A program made the translations under genes and the position numbers. Under the pieces are notes generated by a model, which was given only the letters and a program-made list of their open reading frames with translations, ran no database searches and was not told where the DNA came from. A stretch of 64,000 nt of DNA from an uncultured Erythrobacter sp. (GTDB lineage: Bacteria; Pseudomonadota; Alphaproteobacteria; Sphingomonadales; Sphingomonadaceae): contig CANNBH010000001.1 of assembly GCA_947502815.1 (NCBI GenBank), forward strand, positions 744,001-808,000, in the 5' to 3' direction. Shown in pieces: positions 17,601 through 25,074 of the stretch; position 1 is the first letter of the stretch, and each line of letters opens with the position of its first letter.

Positions 17601-18292
17601 CCGTGGGCGCGATAGTCGGCGTACAGCCATTTGGTGGCAATGGCCTGTCGGGTACGGGACCAAAGGCTGGAGGTCCGCTCTATCTGGATCGGCTGACTAT
17701 GGCCCCATGCGAGGATTCCTCATCCGCAATTTATCCGGCAAGCTCACCAAAATTCTGGGTTGTTGCAGAATATGTCGAAAAAGTGGGGAGCGACACTCAA
17801 AAGCGGCGCTGTGCCCAATATGGCAAGACTTTGCCGGTTTGTTTTGAAGAGCAGACGCTACCCGGTCCCGTTGGCGAGGAGAATGTATATTTGCACAAGC
17901 CGTGCGGCAATGTGCTGTGCCAAGCGCATTCAGCCCAGGGTCTGTTGGATCAATTGATAGCAGTCTTCGCGACCTCAAATCGGCCATTGATGACCAATAC
18001 ATCGGCGACACGGGCATTGGCGGAAGATTTGCCCAGCGAACTGGCGGAAGAGATAGAATGGGCGTCGCGCGACAGGGTTTACGGTTTGGCCTCCGCAGTG
18101 TTGATAGAGCGCCAACATCCAGAAGTTGCTGACATACTGCGCGCTGTTGCAAACGAGACTGGCCCGATCATCTGTTCTCAACTTGATAGCCCCAACGGCG
18201 CATACCGGATGGAATTGTTGATCAAAGAAGTCTCGACTTCGATAGACACAACCGCAGCCGGAGGAAATGCCAGCCTATTGGCTTTGACGTAG
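14639..18292 (+). CDS. putA: Bifunctional proline dehydrogenase / delta-1-pyrroline-5-carboxylate dehydrogenase
   Basis: This 1217 aa protein carries out both steps of proline oxidation to glutamate, the first FAD-linked and the second NAD-linked, with substrate channelling. The PRODH barrel spans roughly residues 180-490, with GISVKLSALHPRYE, LVKGAYWDSEIKHAQ near 357 and YAPVGSHETLLAYL near 462. The aldehyde dehydrogenase half follows, with CISPWNFPLAIFLGQ near 688, AETGGQNAMIVD near 797 and the catalytic cysteine in SAGQRCSALR near 830. The amino end lacks the ribbon-helix-helix DNA-binding domain of trifunctional PutA, so it should not self-repress. A C-terminal extension of about 180 aa matches the long PutA type. 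It lies directly downstream of hyuAB copy 2, and an IS6-family element begins 17 bases after its stop. Confidence 0.93.
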   Translation: MTNSVAVFSHFAPPVGERCALRKQITKSYQASEADVVARLLPLARQAPSIGGLIAETGRQLITNMRDQGQPAGIAALVQEYSLSSDEGVALMCLAEALLRIPDNATRDALIRDKLSGGAWKKHLGSDRSLFVNASTWGLVVSGGIVKTPQDSGLAASLNIVVGRLGEPVIRASIKLAMELMGEEFVLSETIETALKRARKAEAKGYSYSYDMLGEAAVTKEDAQRFFEDYSTAIDAIGKAGGHSGPIKGPGISVKLSALHPRYERAQQSRVVEELLPRLRQLASQARSYDIGFNIDAEEADRLELSLDLLEALALDPDLAGWHGLGFVVQAYSKRCSYVIDWIIDLAKRSNRRLMVRLVKGAYWDSEIKHAQVEGLQDFPVFTRKVHTDISFIACARKLLAAKANIFSQFATHNAQSIATIYHMAGPDFAEGDYEFQCLHGMGEALYSQVVGADKLARPCRIYAPVGSHETLLAYLVRRLLENGANSSFINQVWDKDLDWEALLADPAQTSRQSEPLGAPHADIAAPDALYPDRANSRGLNLSNEDALEGLAAACRSSANREWRAAPTLDASADQAWLNVCNPSDHRDIVGQVRNAQPSDVDEAMHRAKEGAARWAQVPVAERCDILNRAANDLEGQTEELIGLLIREAGKTAANAINEVREAVDFLRYYSVQARPMSPDSVRPLGPVVCISPWNFPLAIFLGQVSAALVVGNTVLAKPAEETPLIAAIAVDILHSAGVPANALQLLPGGGQIGAALVQHEATCAVMFTGSTEVAKGIQNVLAGRTLNDGSPIPLIAETGGQNAMIVDSSALPEQVIKDVLASAFDSAGQRCSALRILCLQDDIADDLIAMLESAIGELSIGHPDRLSVDVGPVISGKAQDIIAVHIDAMRASRKRVVQAKLPTDMAHGTFVPPTIIEIDGLGDLGREVFGPVLHVLRFKESEICELVQTINATGYGLTFGIHSRIDETISKVRGLIGAGNVYVNRNTVGAIVGVQPFGGNGLSGTGPKAGGPLYLDRLTMAPCEDSSSAIYPASSPKFWVVAEYVEKVGSDTQKRRCAQYGKTLPVCFEEQTLPGPVGEENVYLHKPCGNVLCQAHSAQGLLDQLIAVFATSNRPLMTNTSATRALAEDLPSELAEEIEWASRDRVYGLASAVLIERQHPEVADILRAVANETGPIICSQLDSPNGAYRMELLIKEVSTSIDTTAAGGNASLLALT

Positions 18293-18308
18293 AATGATGC
18301 ATTGAGAG

Positions 18309-19137
18309 GGCACTGTCAGAGCAAATGCACCTAATTGAGAATTGAGGCAGTTGGGTTAGGGCAGGGCTTATGCCCAGACCTCGCAAACCAGCCAGTCCGT
18401 TTCGCTATTTCAACTCATCACCCTAGATCATCCGCTTAGTCGTGATGATGTATGCTCGGTTCCCACTTTCGCTGTGAAACGTGGAGGATCTGCTGGCCGA
18501 GCGCGGGATTGATATTTGCCTCGAAATTGTGCGGCACTGGTGGAACCGATTTGGGCCCTTGTTTGGAGCCGATGTCCAGCGCCAGCGAGTAAGCCGGATA
18601 CGGGGTTTTCGGCAGTGGAAATGGCACCTCGATAACGTCCACGTGAAAGTGGGCGGCGAGCTGCATTACCTGTGGCGGGCGGTCGACCAAGAGGGCGAAG
18701 TCTTGGAAAGCTACGTTACCAAGACGCGAGACAAAAAGGCAGCGCTGCGGTTCATGAAGAAGGCGCTGAAGCGCCACGGTTCACCCGCTGAGATCATCAC
18801 CAATGGTCTCACTTCGTATAAAGCTGCGATGCGAGAGCTTGGTAACACCGGCAAACAGGAGGTGGGGCGCTGAGCGAACAACCGGGCCGAAAACAGCCAC
18901 CTGCCGTTCCGACGAAGAGAGCGAGCGATGCTCAGGTTCCGACAGATGAAATCGCTACAGAAGTTTGCTTCCGTCCACGCCAACGTCCACAACCACTTCA
19001 ACTCCCAACGCCACGTAGTCTACAAGACCTCCCGCTCAGCCGCACTGGCTGAGTGGCAAAACCTTATGGCTTGAAATATGTTGGGGAAGGGATAGTTGCG
19101 CCAATCGGAGACTAGTTGCGATTAGACTGACAGCACC
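18309..19137 (+). mobile_element. IS6-family insertion sequence, degenerate copy 1
   Basis: The element is bounded by GGCACTGTCAGAGCAAAT at the left and the matching end ATTAGACTGACAGCACC at the right (imperfect inverted repeats), about 829 bp. It contains a broken transposase. Flanking octamers (ATTGAGAG, CCGTTCTC) do not match, so no target duplication survives. The same element type recurs at 25606-26445 in the same orientation. Confidence 0.85.
18370..19074 (+). pseudogene. IS6-family transposase pseudogene
   Basis: This reading frame aligns along its length with the intact transposase at 25666-26382 but carries three in-frame stops: TAG at 18424, TGA at 18475 and TGA at 18871. The second catalytic aspartate is also lost: the intact copy reads IVTDGLKSY and this copy reads IITNGLTSY. 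A short stretch near the C-terminus is missing as well. The first aspartate (WHLDNVHVK) and the glutamate region (NRAENSHLPF) remain recognisable. The copy cannot transpose on its own, but its ends might still be used by a transposase supplied in trans. Confidence 0.9.
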
Positions 19138-19213
19138 CCGTTCTCCACATCTTGATCGCCAGGTTAAAGCCTTCTTCTGGTGTTTCCGTGCGCAAAGTGG
19201 CGAGCCACGACAT
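19138..19213 (-). pseudogene. 5' stub of an unidentified gene cut by IS6 copy 1
   Basis: Reading leftward, GGAGAATGAA precedes ATG at 19213, overlapping the stop region of the DUF1971 gene. About 25 codons (starting MSWLATLRTETPEEGFNLAI) run into the right end of the IS6 element at 19137. The good ribosome site and operon position suggest a real gene whose remainder was lost. The product is not recognised. Confidence 0.5.
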
Positions 19214-19214
19214 T

Positions 19215-19508
19215 TCATTCTCCTTCATGTTCGCGATAGAATTCGACTTTGAATTCTGCTGGGCCGATGATTTCTACGTGATGGGGTTGCTGAGGCACAA
19301 TGATCGCATAGTCGTTGGCATTAACGACCAAAGAATGGGGATCACCGCAGTCGACCACATATCGGATTGATCCGGACAGAACGCACAACCGCCCCCAAAC
19401 TCCAGCTTTGGTATCATGCGTATCCGTGAGTTTCGCCGGGACAGAGTGTTCGTCGAACACGGGGGTTTCGCCATACTTTGTCACGGTGTCGGGGAGTGAA
19501 CCAAGCAT
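19215..19508 (-). CDS. DUF1971 cupin-like protein of the NO-stress cassette
   Basis: This small protein (97 aa from ATG at 19508, preceded by GGGGGA) belongs to the DUF1971 family of single-domain cupins, formerly described as tellurite-resistance/TehB-like. The family pattern is visible: LPDTVTKYGETPVF near the start, the VPAKLTDTHDTKAGVWGRL region, VLSGSIRYVVD, and VPQQPHHVEIIGP. The histidines in the TKAGVWG and PQQPHHVE segments fit a cupin metal or ligand site, though no enzymatic role is established. Its start lies one base past the stop of the upstream membrane-protein gene, so the cassette is one operon. Members of this family often sit with truncated globins and NsrR, as here. Confidence 0.75.
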   Translation of the reverse strand: MLGSLPDTVTKYGETPVFDEHSVPAKLTDTHDTKAGVWGRLCVLSGSIRYVVDCGDPHSLVVNANDYAIIVPQQPHHVEIIGPAEFKVEFYREHEGE

Positions 19509-19509
19509 T

Positions 19510-19974
19510 CTATCCCCCAATTCTGACGAAGGCCGCAACGATTGCTATTGCAATTCCAAAAAGCGCGATCGTGCCGGGAACGATCAAAATCTGACCGTAA
19601 ACAGCCTTACCATCCATCAAGCCTGTCCAAGTCTCGAGAGGCTTTCCGCGATCCAATGGCGAAGGAGCTTCCGGACCAGCCTGACGAGCTCCGATCCGCG
19701 CGACTCCGAAATAGATTGCGGCATAGATGATCGAAACCACGATCGCGAAGCGAGCACGCCCGCTGCCGCCGGTTGCAAGAGAAATTGTTGCGAAAAACAC
19801 CGCGTAGCAAGAGAGCATGATTCCCCAGATCGATCGAGGAAGCTCAAATCCCTTGTGAGAATCAGGGGCCGGAGCAGCCAAAGGCTGGAACATGCTGTCT
19901 AATGCTTGTAACTCCACTTCATGTTCCAACGGATCAGTTGGTTCGAGCGCGGCTAGGTTGGATTGTTCAAGCAT
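19510..19974 (-). CDS. Small three-helix membrane protein of the NO-stress cassette
   Basis: I chose ATG at 19974, preceded by AGGAAAGGAAC and overlapping the globin stop by eight bases; it gives a 154 aa protein. The first 60 residues are acidic and proline-rich without obvious structure. Three hydrophobic segments follow: IWGIMLSCYAVFFATISLA, a second around ARFAIVVSIIYAAIYFGVA, and ILIVPGTIALFGIAIAIVAA near the C-terminus. It is therefore probably an inner-membrane protein with a cytoplasmic or periplasmic amino tail. I do not recognise a named family. Its position between a truncated globin and a DUF1971 cupin suggests a role in nitric-oxide or respiratory stress. Confidence 0.6.
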   Translation of the reverse strand: MLEQSNLAALEPTDPLEHEVELQALDSMFQPLAAPAPDSHKGFELPRSIWGIMLSCYAVFFATISLATGGSGRARFAIVVSIIYAAIYFGVARIGARQAGPEAPSPLDRGKPLETWTGLMDGKAVYGQILIVPGTIALFGIAIAIVAAFVRIGG

Positions 19975-20446
19975 AGGGTAGTTCCTTTCCTGCTCTAGCG
20001 CCGGATAGGCCGGCGCGACGTATTGAGATTCCGGTAAAGAGGCTGTCTGCGATCGATCTGGCTCTGCTCGCGACCAAATGCGTTCCGCCTGGGTCTTGTT
20101 CGAGCTTGCGCAAAGTGGCGTAAAAGAGCTCAAGCCAGCGAACAAAGTGAGCTTCGCTAAGCTCGGGTATAGCCATATGTTTGAGTTGCGGGTTTCCGGT
20201 GAACTCACCGCTGCTGAACAGGACCGAGCGCCAGAAGCGCTTCATCTGGTCTAGGTGCTCGGGCCACTTCGTAACGCGCGCTTCAAAAATCGGAGCAAGC
20301 AAAGCATCCGAGCGCACCGAAGCGTAGAAACGCTCCACCATCTGGGAAACGAAATCCTCGTCTACCCCAAGCGCCTCGGCCTTGGCCCGCTTTGCGGCTC
20401 GGGCTGAGAGGGCGTGGTCTGAGGATAATTGTCTGGCGGTTTGCAT
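19967..20446 (-). CDS. Group III truncated hemoglobin
   Basis: This 159 aa protein is a truncated globin of group III, a haem protein linked to nitric-oxide and oxygen handling. Typical features are FVSQMVERFYASVRSDALL near residue 32, APIFEARVTKWPEHLDQM, and KRFWRSVLFSSGEFTGNPQ. The proximal-histidine region is LSEAHFVRWLELFYATL. ATG at 20446 is favoured by AAAGGC upstream; a longer in-frame ATG at 20509 lies in the promoter region and is unlikely. It is the first gene of a leftward operon divergent from nsrR, with an NsrR-like palindrome between them, so NO probably induces it. Confidence 0.85.
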   Translation of the reverse strand: MQTARQLSSDHALSARAAKRAKAEALGVDEDFVSQMVERFYASVRSDALLAPIFEARVTKWPEHLDQMKRFWRSVLFSSGEFTGNPQLKHMAIPELSEAHFVRWLELFYATLRKLEQDPGGTHLVASRARSIADSLFTGISIRRAGLSGARAGKELPYA

Positions 20447-20466
20447 CGTTTTGCAGCCTTTAATCA

Positions 20467-20481
20467 GGTATTTAAAATACC
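20467..20481. promoter_or_regulatory. NsrR-type operator
   Basis: GGTATTTAAAATACC is a perfect inverted repeat about a central base. It closely resembles the known NsrR site, which is built on an ATTTAAAAT-type core flanked by GTAT/ATAC arms. It lies between the divergent globin operon and nsrR, 21 bases upstream of the globin start and about 48 from nsrR, so it could control both. Confidence 0.75.
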
Positions 20482-20528
20482 CCTTAAATCGCCTTGCTTG
20501 GAAAAGCAATATATAATATACTTCTTTT

Positions 20529-20942
20529 ATGCAATTGAACCTCAGAACCGATTATGCCCTTCGTATGTTGATGGCTCTGTCCACCCAGCAAGAGCTGGTC
20601 TCGATCGACTGGATCTCTGATCAGTATGGGATTTCCCGCAATCATTTGGCCAAGATTGCTCAAGACCTCGCAGCGGAAGGACTCATTGAGACCTTGCGTG
20701 GTCGCAAGGGTGGCATACGATTGGCGAAACCGCCTTCTGACATAAACGTTGGCTTCGTGGTTCGAAGGCTCGAAAACCTCGACGGATTTGTTGCCTGCAT
20801 GGGCGGCAATACCACCTGTTCAATAGATGGCCTATGCGGATTGAAGCCGGCACTGCGCGGCGCTCTAGAGGCGTTCCTGTCACATCTAGATCAGTTCACT
20901 CTCGATCAGATCACCAGCAAAGGGCTGAGCTTCGCTGCTTAG
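20529..20942 (+). CDS. nsrR: Rrf2-family nitric-oxide-sensing repressor NsrR
   Basis: This is a 137 aa Rrf2-family DNA-binding regulator. It opens with MQLNLRTDYALRMLMAL, the Rrf2/NsrR signature, followed by a winged helix (WISDQYGISRNHLAKIAQ) and the wing RGRKGGIRLA. Cysteines at about positions 90, 97 and 103 (CMGGNTTC then SIDGLC) form the expected iron-sulfur cluster site that NO destroys to relieve repression. It is divergent from the truncated-globin operon and shares the palindromic operator at 20467-20481. The three-cysteine arrangement and operator favour NsrR over IscR, which has a different cysteine spacing and iron-sulfur assembly neighbours. Confidence 0.85.
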   Translation: MQLNLRTDYALRMLMALSTQQELVSIDWISDQYGISRNHLAKIAQDLAAEGLIETLRGRKGGIRLAKPPSDINVGFVVRRLENLDGFVACMGGNTTCSIDGLCGLKPALRGALEAFLSHLDQFTLDQITSKGLSFAA

Positions 20943-21139
20943 TGCCCCCGAGCCCAGTAGTGTGAGTTGTTACACGCTTCGATCCCGATCAGACATGGTG
21001 GTAGCTTGGCAAAGAACGGCAGCATCCGTGCACGCTTCAACTGACGGCGCAACACCGCATCACCATTGCTATTGACCCCATGCAACTGAAATACCGACTT
21101 CGCGATATCCAAACCAATCGTAACGACTTTTTCCATCAT
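20939..21139 (-). pseudogene. IS110-family transposase amino-terminal fragment
   Basis: About 66 codons starting MEKVVTIGLDIAKSVFQLHG are the amino end of an IS110/IS1111-type DEDD transposase, including IGLDIAKS with the first catalytic aspartate and CLIGIEACNNSHYWAR with the glutamate. The rest of the gene is missing, the frame running out beside the nsrR stop. The bases from 21140 to about 21360 look like the non-coding upstream part of the same element; no other gene is seen there. It is a dead remnant separating the NO cassette from the mde genes. Confidence 0.8.
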
Positions 21140-21382
21140 ATCTCTCCTTCCAGCTCAACCTGCAGACTATACCGCAGGTGGGTGGAGAGCTGTCCACAGC
21201 ATCATAAGCCGACAGGTCGCTTTCAACTTGGGGGACGAAAAGTCGATCGTTCGGTTAGCGCCCCATGTGTGGACGGGGTGCTGCGCCGCATCCAAGGGCG
21301 GGTTCAAGCCCATCATGTAAGATGCTACACTTTGTATCAATGTCCGCATTTCAAGATTGGAAGCGCACTCCAGCTTCACCAC

Positions 21383-23758
21383 TTAATGTGGGATTTTACG
21401 CCCTTTTGAAAGTTCGCTTGCCGATCCAATCAGTGCTTCGGCATCGATACGAAAGTGGCGGTACAGATCGCCAATTGTGCCGGTTTGGCCAAAATGTTCG
21501 ACGCCATGCGAGATTGTTTGATGTCCCCGCACCCCACCAAGCCATGAGAGTGTCGCGGGATGACCGTCGATAACTGTGATCAAGACGCAGTTACGTGGTA
21601 AGTCCTTTAGCAAAGTTTCGATATGCGAAGCCGCTTGCTTGTGCCCGTTGACCCTTGCACGCTGTGCTGCAGTCCAGCCGGCGTTCAGTCGATCGGCGGA
21701 GGTGACGGCAAGGACCCCGACATCGCGTCGCCCTTGACCGATCACACCTGCGGCTTGGATGGCTTCAGGAGCGACGGCCCCTTGGTAGGCGATAACGACT
21801 TCGCAATTTGGACCGGGCTTGCGCAACCAATATGCACCATCGATCGCCCCTTGGTAAAAGGCATCATCAACCCGTTTGCCCGGTTGTTCAATTGGATTGG
21901 TCGTGAGGCGTAGATAGACGGAACCGCCGGTCTCGTCCCGCAACCATGTGCGCTCGTCAGGGTCGCCTTCTCCGTCCTTTTGCAGATGGGCAAATGCCCA
22001 CTCCATGATCACAGTCAGTTCATCCGCGAAGGCGGGCTCAAACGCAGCTAAGCCATCTTGGGACATGCCGATCAAGGGGGAGGCGATAGATTGGTGCGCG
22101 CCGCCTTCTGGCGCCAACGTTACACCAGACGGGGTGCCGACGATCATAAATCGCGCGTCCTGATAGCAGGCGTAGTTCAACGCATCCAAGCCGCGTGAAA
22201 CGAAGGGATCATAAACCGTGCCGATTGGGATAAGGCGCTTTCCAAAGATCGAGTGCGACAATCCCGCTGCTGCCAAAAGCAGAAACAAGTTCATCTCTGC
22301 AATGCCAAGTTCTATATGCTGGCCTTCCGGCGAAAATTCCCATTTGGCCGTCGACGGGATATTTTCAGCCTTAAACGTATCTTCTTGGTAATCGCGTGCA
22401 AACAGTTTTCGCCGGTTTACCCAAGGACCAAGGTTCGTTGTGCCCGTGACATCAGGGGAGGTGGTTACGATCCGTTCGGCCAACGGGCTCGCGCCTTTGG
22501 AGAGGTCATCAAGGATCTTACCGAACGCCATTTGCGTTGAAATCTCGCGACCCGTGGTCAGCTCGATTGATGGGACGTCGATGGTATCGTCACTATAGCA
22601 GCGTGGCCCGTTTGCGAAAAATGGTGACTGCGCTAGCTTAGCCTCAAAAGCCACCGGATCAGGAACGGTCGCGAATCTATCCCATTCTTGGCCTTCAGGA
22701 ACCCCCATGTATTCGCGCCATTCGGTCATTTGGGTTTTGTTCATCAACCCTCCGTGGTTATCCTTGTGGCCGGCAATTGGCGTGCCCCAGCCTTTGACCG
22801 TATAGGCTAGAAAACAAACGGGGCGGTTATGATCGATGGAGGCAAAGGTATCGGCCATCGTTTGCACGCAGTTGCCACCAAGGTTTTCCATCAGTGCGGC
22901 TAATTCTTGGTCACTGCGACGTTCAATCAGTGCCGTAACATCACCCTGATCGCCAAGCGCATCCATTAGGCGTGCCCGCCAGACGGCCCCACCCATAAAT
23001 GTCAGCGCAGAATAGAGCTGGTTTGGGCAATCATCGATCCATTGACGTAGCTTTTCGCCTCCTGGTTCCTGGAATGCAGCACGTTGCAGCACGCCGTATT
23101 TGACACGCACCACATCCCAACCGAAGGCGTCAAAAATCTGTTCTACGCGTTTGAAAAGGCCTTCGCGCACGACGCCGTCCAAGGATTGGCGGTTGTAGTC
23201 GATGATCCACCAGCAATTGCGAAGGCCGTTCTTCCAGCCTTCTTGGAGCGCTTCATAAATATTGCCCTCATCCAGTTCCGCATCGCCCACAAGCGCGATC
23301 ATTCGGCCCATCTTTTGACCGTCGCCCCATGCTTTGGCTTGGATATAATCCTGAACAATTGAGGCAAAGGATGTGATCGCCACGCCAAGTCCAACTGAGC
23401 CGGTCGAGAAGTCCACATCATCGATATCTTTGGTGCGGCTGGGGTAGCTTTGCACTCCGCCGTACCCGCGGAAATTTTCCATCTTCTCGCGCGTTTGATT
23501 CCCCATCAAATACTGGATCGCATGAAAAATAGGCGAAGCATGGGGTTTGACCGCAACGCGATCTTCGGGACGCAATGTTTGAAAATACAGCGCGGTCATG
23601 ATCGACACCATTGAGGCCGATGACGCCTGATGTCCGCCGACCTTGATCCCATTCGCCTTGGGGCGAATGTGGTTCGCGTTGTGGATCATCCAATGTGACA
23701 GCCACAAGAGACGCTGTTCAATCGTTTTGAGATCTTGGGACATATCGACCTCGTTCAT
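21383..23758 (-). CDS. mdeB: 2-oxobutyrate/pyruvate dehydrogenase E1-like protein
   Basis: This 791 aa thiamine-diphosphate enzyme resembles homodimeric pyruvate dehydrogenase E1 and transketolases. The TPP motif is GDAELDEGNIYEAL near residue 172, ending in DYNRQ about 30 residues later. The amino-terminal GGHQASSASMVSIMTALYF and the pyrimidine-domain stretch GIAEMNLFLLLAAAGLSH are also typical. It overlaps the stop of the methionine gamma-lyase gene by four bases (ATGA), the mdeA-mdeB arrangement known from Pseudomonas putida, where MdeB acts on the 2-oxobutyrate made by MdeA. It is about 100 residues shorter than E. coli AceE. The substrate assignment follows from context. An alternative start is ATG at 23743. 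Confidence 0.8.
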   Translation of the reverse strand: MNEVDMSQDLKTIEQRLLWLSHWMIHNANHIRPKANGIKVGGHQASSASMVSIMTALYFQTLRPEDRVAVKPHASPIFHAIQYLMGNQTREKMENFRGYGGVQSYPSRTKDIDDVDFSTGSVGLGVAITSFASIVQDYIQAKAWGDGQKMGRMIALVGDAELDEGNIYEALQEGWKNGLRNCWWIIDYNRQSLDGVVREGLFKRVEQIFDAFGWDVVRVKYGVLQRAAFQEPGGEKLRQWIDDCPNQLYSALTFMGGAVWRARLMDALGDQGDVTALIERRSDQELAALMENLGGNCVQTMADTFASIDHNRPVCFLAYTVKGWGTPIAGHKDNHGGLMNKTQMTEWREYMGVPEGQEWDRFATVPDPVAFEAKLAQSPFFANGPRCYSDDTIDVPSIELTTGREISTQMAFGKILDDLSKGASPLAERIVTTSPDVTGTTNLGPWVNRRKLFARDYQEDTFKAENIPSTAKWEFSPEGQHIELGIAEMNLFLLLAAAGLSHSIFGKRLIPIGTVYDPFVSRGLDALNYACYQDARFMIVGTPSGVTLAPEGGAHQSIASPLIGMSQDGLAAFEPAFADELTVIMEWAFAHLQKDGEGDPDERTWLRDETGGSVYLRLTTNPIEQPGKRVDDAFYQGAIDGAYWLRKPGPNCEVVIAYQGAVAPEAIQAAGVIGQGRRDVGVLAVTSADRLNAGWTAAQRARVNGHKQAASHIETLLKDLPRNCVLITVIDGHPATLSWLGGVRGHQTISHGVEHFGQTGTIGDLYRHFRIDAEALIGSASELSKGRKIPH

Positions 23759-24960
23759 GCTGCGGCGCGGATTGGTGGTTTTGGCAAGGCTTGTTCGAGG
23801 TCATAGATCACGTCATCAACCCCTTCGAGCCCGATAGAAAGGCGCACCAACCCTTCGCTGATACCGTGCAGAGCACGTTCTTCGGGTGAATAGGTCGAAT
23901 GGGTCATGCTCGCAGGGTGTTGAATCAAAGTTTCCGCATCACCCAGTGACACAGCACGGGTAATGAGCTGTAGCTTGTTCATCATTGCCCGGCCTGCATC
24001 CAGACCTCCCTCCAGCTCAAATGCAATCATGCCGCCAAATTGCGACATTTGACGGTTGGCAATGTCGGGCTGCTCAAAACTCTCCAGTCCCGGATACCAG
24101 ACTTTTTGAACGCCATCGGCGCGCTCTAACATCTCAGCAATTGTCCCAGCGCTGCTGCAGTGGCGATCCATGCGCAATTCAAGCGTCTTTAGCCCACGTA
24201 AGATCAACATGGCGTTGAAAGGTGCCATAACCGCGCCCGTCATATCTTTCATCCCATAGAGACGGATTTCTGAGACTAGATCCTCTGATCCGACCAACAA
24301 ACCTGCAACAACATCTCCATGCCCGCCAAGGTATTTAGTGGCCGAATGCAAGGCGATATCTGCACCATGTTTGATCGGCTGGGTCAGGTAGGGTGTCGAA
24401 TATGTGTTATCGACCACAACATACGCATCATGTGCATGCGCAATTTCAGACACGGCCTGAATATCAACAAGGCGCATGTTCGGGTTGGCCGGTGTTTCGC
24501 AATACACCACTTTGGTTTTTTTATTGATCGCCGCGGACAGGTTTGCTGGGTTCCTTAAGTCAATATGGGTAACGGTGACCCCAAACTTGGCTAGACCGTG
24601 CTGCATGAATGAAAAGGTGCAGCCGTAGAGCGTCTTATCAAGAATGACTTCATCGCCTGGCGCGAGCAGGGTCCACATCGTCGCGGTGATTGCGCCCATC
24701 CCAGACGCCAGTGCCAGCCCTGCCTCAGCACCTTCAAGCACCGCAATACGCTTTTCAAGCAAATCACAGGTGGGATTCGAGATGCGTGAGTAAATATGTC
24801 CCGCCCGATCGCCAGCAAACATTTCGCCACCGGCTTCGGCAGTTTCAAATGCAAAAGTTGATGTCAGATGTAGAGGAGGCGTCAATGCGCCTTCATTGTC
24901 CATCGGGTCATAACCGTGGTGAATGGCACGTGTTGCAAAGCTTTTTGGATGGTTGCGCAT
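23755..24960 (-). CDS. mdeA: L-methionine gamma-lyase
   Basis: This 401 aa PLP enzyme of the Cys/Met metabolism family splits methionine into methanethiol, ammonia and 2-oxobutyrate. It closely matches the remembered P. putida enzyme throughout, for example FATRAIHHGYDP at the start and GLALASGMGAITATMWTLL near residue 81. The tyrosine and the cysteine diagnostic of methionine gamma-lyase are in LYGCTFSF (Y112, C114). The PLP lysine is in HSATKYLGGHGD (K209), and SLGDAETLIQHPASMTHS lies near the end. Cystathionine gamma-lyases and gamma-synthases usually lack that cysteine. It is the first gene of a leftward operon with mdeB and is divergent from an Lrp-type regulator, with a perfect palindrome in the shared promoter. 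Confidence 0.9.
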   Translation of the reverse strand: MRNHPKSFATRAIHHGYDPMDNEGALTPPLHLTSTFAFETAEAGGEMFAGDRAGHIYSRISNPTCDLLEKRIAVLEGAEAGLALASGMGAITATMWTLLAPGDEVILDKTLYGCTFSFMQHGLAKFGVTVTHIDLRNPANLSAAINKKTKVVYCETPANPNMRLVDIQAVSEIAHAHDAYVVVDNTYSTPYLTQPIKHGADIALHSATKYLGGHGDVVAGLLVGSEDLVSEIRLYGMKDMTGAVMAPFNAMLILRGLKTLELRMDRHCSSAGTIAEMLERADGVQKVWYPGLESFEQPDIANRQMSQFGGMIAFELEGGLDAGRAMMNKLQLITRAVSLGDAETLIQHPASMTHSTYSPEERALHGISEGLVRLSIGLEGVDDVIYDLEQALPKPPIRAAA

Positions 24961-25001
24961 GGGTTGGCTCCGTGAATGGTTCTAGAGCACGTTAGAGCAG
25001 G

Positions 25002-25023
25002 TTCGCAATCAACGGATTGCGAA
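25002..25023. promoter_or_regulatory. Palindromic operator between mdeA and mdeR
   Basis: TTCGCAATC (25002-25010) and GATTGCGAA (25015-25023) are perfect nine-base arms around AACG. The site lies 42 bases upstream of mdeA and about 52 upstream of the chosen mdeR start, next to an AT-rich stretch. It is the natural candidate for binding by the Lrp-type regulator MdeR. TAGAGCA also occurs twice just to the left (24983, 24993). Confidence 0.65.
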
Positions 25024-25074
25024 TTATACCTCATTTTGATATCAAATTAGCATATTATGCCAGAAGGGGTTGAA

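Noticed and set aside
21383..23758. Annotation as the housekeeping pyruvate dehydrogenase AceE
   Set aside because: The protein is about 100 residues shorter than AceE, lies in an overlapping pair with methionine gamma-lyase and has no E2/E3 genes nearby; the mdeB interpretation fits better.
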